Assembly: GCF_000422905.1 (NCBI RefSeq)
Contig: NZ_AUGY01000022.1
Location: 31,670 to 95,669 of the forward strand
Direction: 5' to 3'
Source: Paenibacillus alginolyticus DSM 5050 = NBRC 15375
GTDB lineage: Bacteria; Bacillota; Bacilli; Paenibacillales; NBRC-103111
DNA length: 64,000 nucleotides
Shown here: positions 62,519-64,000 of the stretch, piece after piece
How the letters are laid out: each line of letters starts with the position of its first letter
Position numbering within the stretch: position 1 is the first letter of the stretch
Notes under the pieces: generated by a model
What the model was told of the DNA's origin: nothing
What the model saw: the letters and a program-made list of their open reading frames with translations, nothing else
Database searches by the model: none
Program-made: the position numbers and the translations under genes

Positions 62519-64000
62519 TTAGTTTTTCGTAACCACTGTTGTTGCTACTTTACCATTTGCAGTAATTGCTTTTACTACAAACTCATTCACGAATTTGTTT
62601 TGTCCAGCATTCTCTGTGATTACAAATTGACCAGCGCCGTTTATTGTTACTGTACCGCCACCTTTAACATCGGAAATCACATACTGCACGCCGAAGAATT
62701 TATTGTAGTCTGTTGTGTTATCGAATTTCTCATACTCAACACCATAGTTATCTACAACTTTTGTTTCGATCAGTGTTCCTACAGCAAGCGATGCTGCGCC
62801 AGTGTATTTCACTGTGGAATCTGTAGTTAATGTGCTTACCGCTGGAGCGTCTGCTTTTACATTAACTTCGTAGTTAAACTCTTGTGTTTCATTGTTAGCT
62901 TTCACTAATACAGCTGTAATTGTAGCTTTACCTGCTTTATGACCAAGCACTTTACCATCTGTTCCAACAAGACCCGCCTCGATTACACTTGGATCAGAAG
63001 AGTATAATCCTGTGAATGCTTTCGTTGGAACCGCAACTGTATCGCCAGATTTATCTGTTACAGTTACATCCAACTTCTTAGCAAAGCTTCCTGCTAGTGT
63101 ATTGAATGGCGCTACTTTAGAAGCATCCATAGTATCTACGGCATAGACATCACTTACTGGTTTAGCTGTGTACGTCAAATCTGTACCGTTAATTACTTCA
63201 ACTGTTCTTTCGAATGTTTTCAGTTCAGTTGAATCTTTTTTCAATACAACTGTAACTGTTGCTTTGCCAGGACCAGCATTGTTTGCTGTGAACAAGATTT
63301 CTTTATCATTTAAGTCAGCAAAGTTTGTGTTTGCAATCGTTTTTGTTCCATCAGCTAGTGCAACACCATTTAAGGTTACATTTGCATATGTCGAGCCACT
63401 TACTGTCAGATCAACAGAGTATCCAGCGGATGCTGCATCAAGTGTTTCACCGTACTGATCTTTCACAAGTACTTTAAAGGATGTTGTTGCACCTTCAAGA
63501 GCTTTCTTAGAAGCATCGTCACCTGTTAGAACAACCGTCTCAGGTGTGCGAACACTTTGTACATTCAAGGACAATTGAGCTTGCGTTTGAATGTTAGAGT
63601 TGTAGATGGACATGAACAGGTAAACGATACCTTTGTCACCAGCTGTTACACTAGTTAATTTCAATTGGCCTTTGTGCTCACCATATCTCACGATACCGTT
63701 TGTTACCGTGGAGTCAGTTGCAATTGTAGCACCTGTGACGTTCATGGAAATCATATTAGCAGCGTCTACGACTTCATCTGCTGTCAATTGTTTGCCGTCT
63801 GCATCATAAGCGTTAACCGGGATATACTGATCTTTCGTTTCACCAGCGGCTAGTGTTCCTCCGAAAGAACCGAACTCCAATTTCGCTGGAACTGCGGATG
63901 CTTTCAAAGAGATTTTTGCCGTTGCAGATGCGCCACCTTCATAGTAAGTTACTGTGTATTCAGCGGACTTCTCTACTTTTTTGTTAGCATCTACTGTTAT
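62519..64000 (-). CDS. S-layer protein 2, C-terminal part (N-terminus outside the window)
   Basis: At least 493 residues of a second S-layer protein, highly similar along its whole visible length to the C-terminal half of S-layer protein 1: the same YYEGGASATAKISLKASAVPAKLEFGSFGGTLAAG, YDADGKQLTADE, VLVKDQYGETLD and ITANGKVATTVVTKN ends. The frame stays open to base 64000 (no start codon needed at 63907), so the SLH part lies beyond the window. A tandem duplication of the S-layer gene. Own terminator. Confidence 0.92.
   Translation of the reverse strand: MTVDANKKVEKSAEYTVTYYEGGASATAKISLKASAVPAKLEFGSFGGTLAAGETKDQYIPVNAYDADGKQLTADEVVDAANMISMNVTGATIATDSTVTNGIVRYGEHKGQLKLTSVTAGDKGIVYLFMSIYNSNIQTQAQLSLNVQSVRTPETVVLTGDDASKKALEGATTSFKVLVKDQYGETLDAASAGYSVDLTVSGSTYANVTLNGVALADGTKTIANTNFADLNDKEILFTANNAGPGKATVTVVLKKDSTELKTFERTVEVINGTDLTYTAKPVSDVYAVDTMDASKVAPFNTLAGSFAKKLDVTVTDKSGDTVAVPTKAFTGLYSSDPSVIEAGLVGTDGKVLGHKAGKATITAVLVKANNETQEFNYEVNVKADAPAVSTLTTDSTVKYTGAASLAVGTLIETKVVDNYGVEYEKFDNTTDYNKFFGVQYVISDVKGGGTVTINGAGQFVITENAGQNKFVNEFVVKAITANGKVATTVVTKN

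Noticed and set aside
62519..63907. Complete gene starting at 63907
   Set aside because: The frame is open to the window edge and matches the inner part of the other S-layer protein, so the real start lies outside.

Overview
The window reads as a chromosomal segment of a Gram-positive, endospore-forming, peritrichously motile bacterium of the Paenibacillaceae (Paenibacillus-like). Evidence: an alpha/beta-type SASP gene, DegS-DegU, ComFA-ComFC, FliW-CsrA control of flagellin, a split complete pseudaminic-acid pathway for flagellin glycosylation, SLH-domain S-layer proteins in tandem, Bacillales-type ribosome binding sites (GGAGG), frequent GTG/TTG starts and sigma-A, sigma-D and sigma-H promoter motifs. 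No tRNA, rRNA, CRISPR, transposase or prophage was seen; the region looks like ordinary core and strain-adaptive chromosome.

Layout. 1-2475 (minus): the start of ftsX, ftsE, and a LacI-type repressor. 2841-8120 (plus): a sugar operon under that repressor (amylo-alpha-1,6-glucosidase, lipoprotein binding protein, two permeases, no ATPase), with three near-identical 14-bp palindromic operators in the divergent region. 8297-11455 (plus): a VanW-type secreted/anchored protein and an envelope pair (DUF1700/HAAS plus DUF4097). 11541-20297 (minus): the complete arginine set argC-J-B-(small membrane gene)-D-F-G-H. 20298-27526 (minus): yitT, speD, prfB (with programmed +1 frameshift), secA, hpf, cspA, with two intergenic clusters of DnaA boxes at 20648-20709 and 27665-27845.

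27933-53180 (minus) is a large motility/competence block. In transcription order: degS-degU, a small glycosyltransferase-like gene, comFA-comFC-yvyF, then (sigma-D) flgM-flgN-flgK-flgL-yviE-like-fliW-csrA, then (sigma-D) hag, two successive 'small helical protein + Maf glycosyltransferase' modules, pseB, a SpsF/PseF-like cytidylyltransferase, then (sigma-D) fliD-fliS-fliT-flaG, then pseG-pseH-pseI-an extra SDR-pseC. The six enzymatic steps of CMP-pseudaminic acid synthesis are all represented and wrap around the filament genes, so filament assembly, flagellin translation control (CsrA/FliW) and flagellin sugar modification sit in one locus. Terminators stand directly in front of the first maf module and of pseG, so glycosylation genes appear to be fed by read-through.

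53275-64000 (minus): a large secreted phosphodiester glycosidase with copper-amine-oxidase-like domains, a small coiled-coil protein, metK with a structured leader that does not look like the standard S-box, an SASP gene, a small secreted protein, and two tandem S-layer genes (the second runs off the window). The main points for a second look are the duplicated small-protein/Maf modules, the two DnaA-box clusters, a hairpin repeat placed just upstream of ftsE and argH, the extra SDR in the Pse cluster, the metK leader, and the in-frame double start of the S-layer gene.
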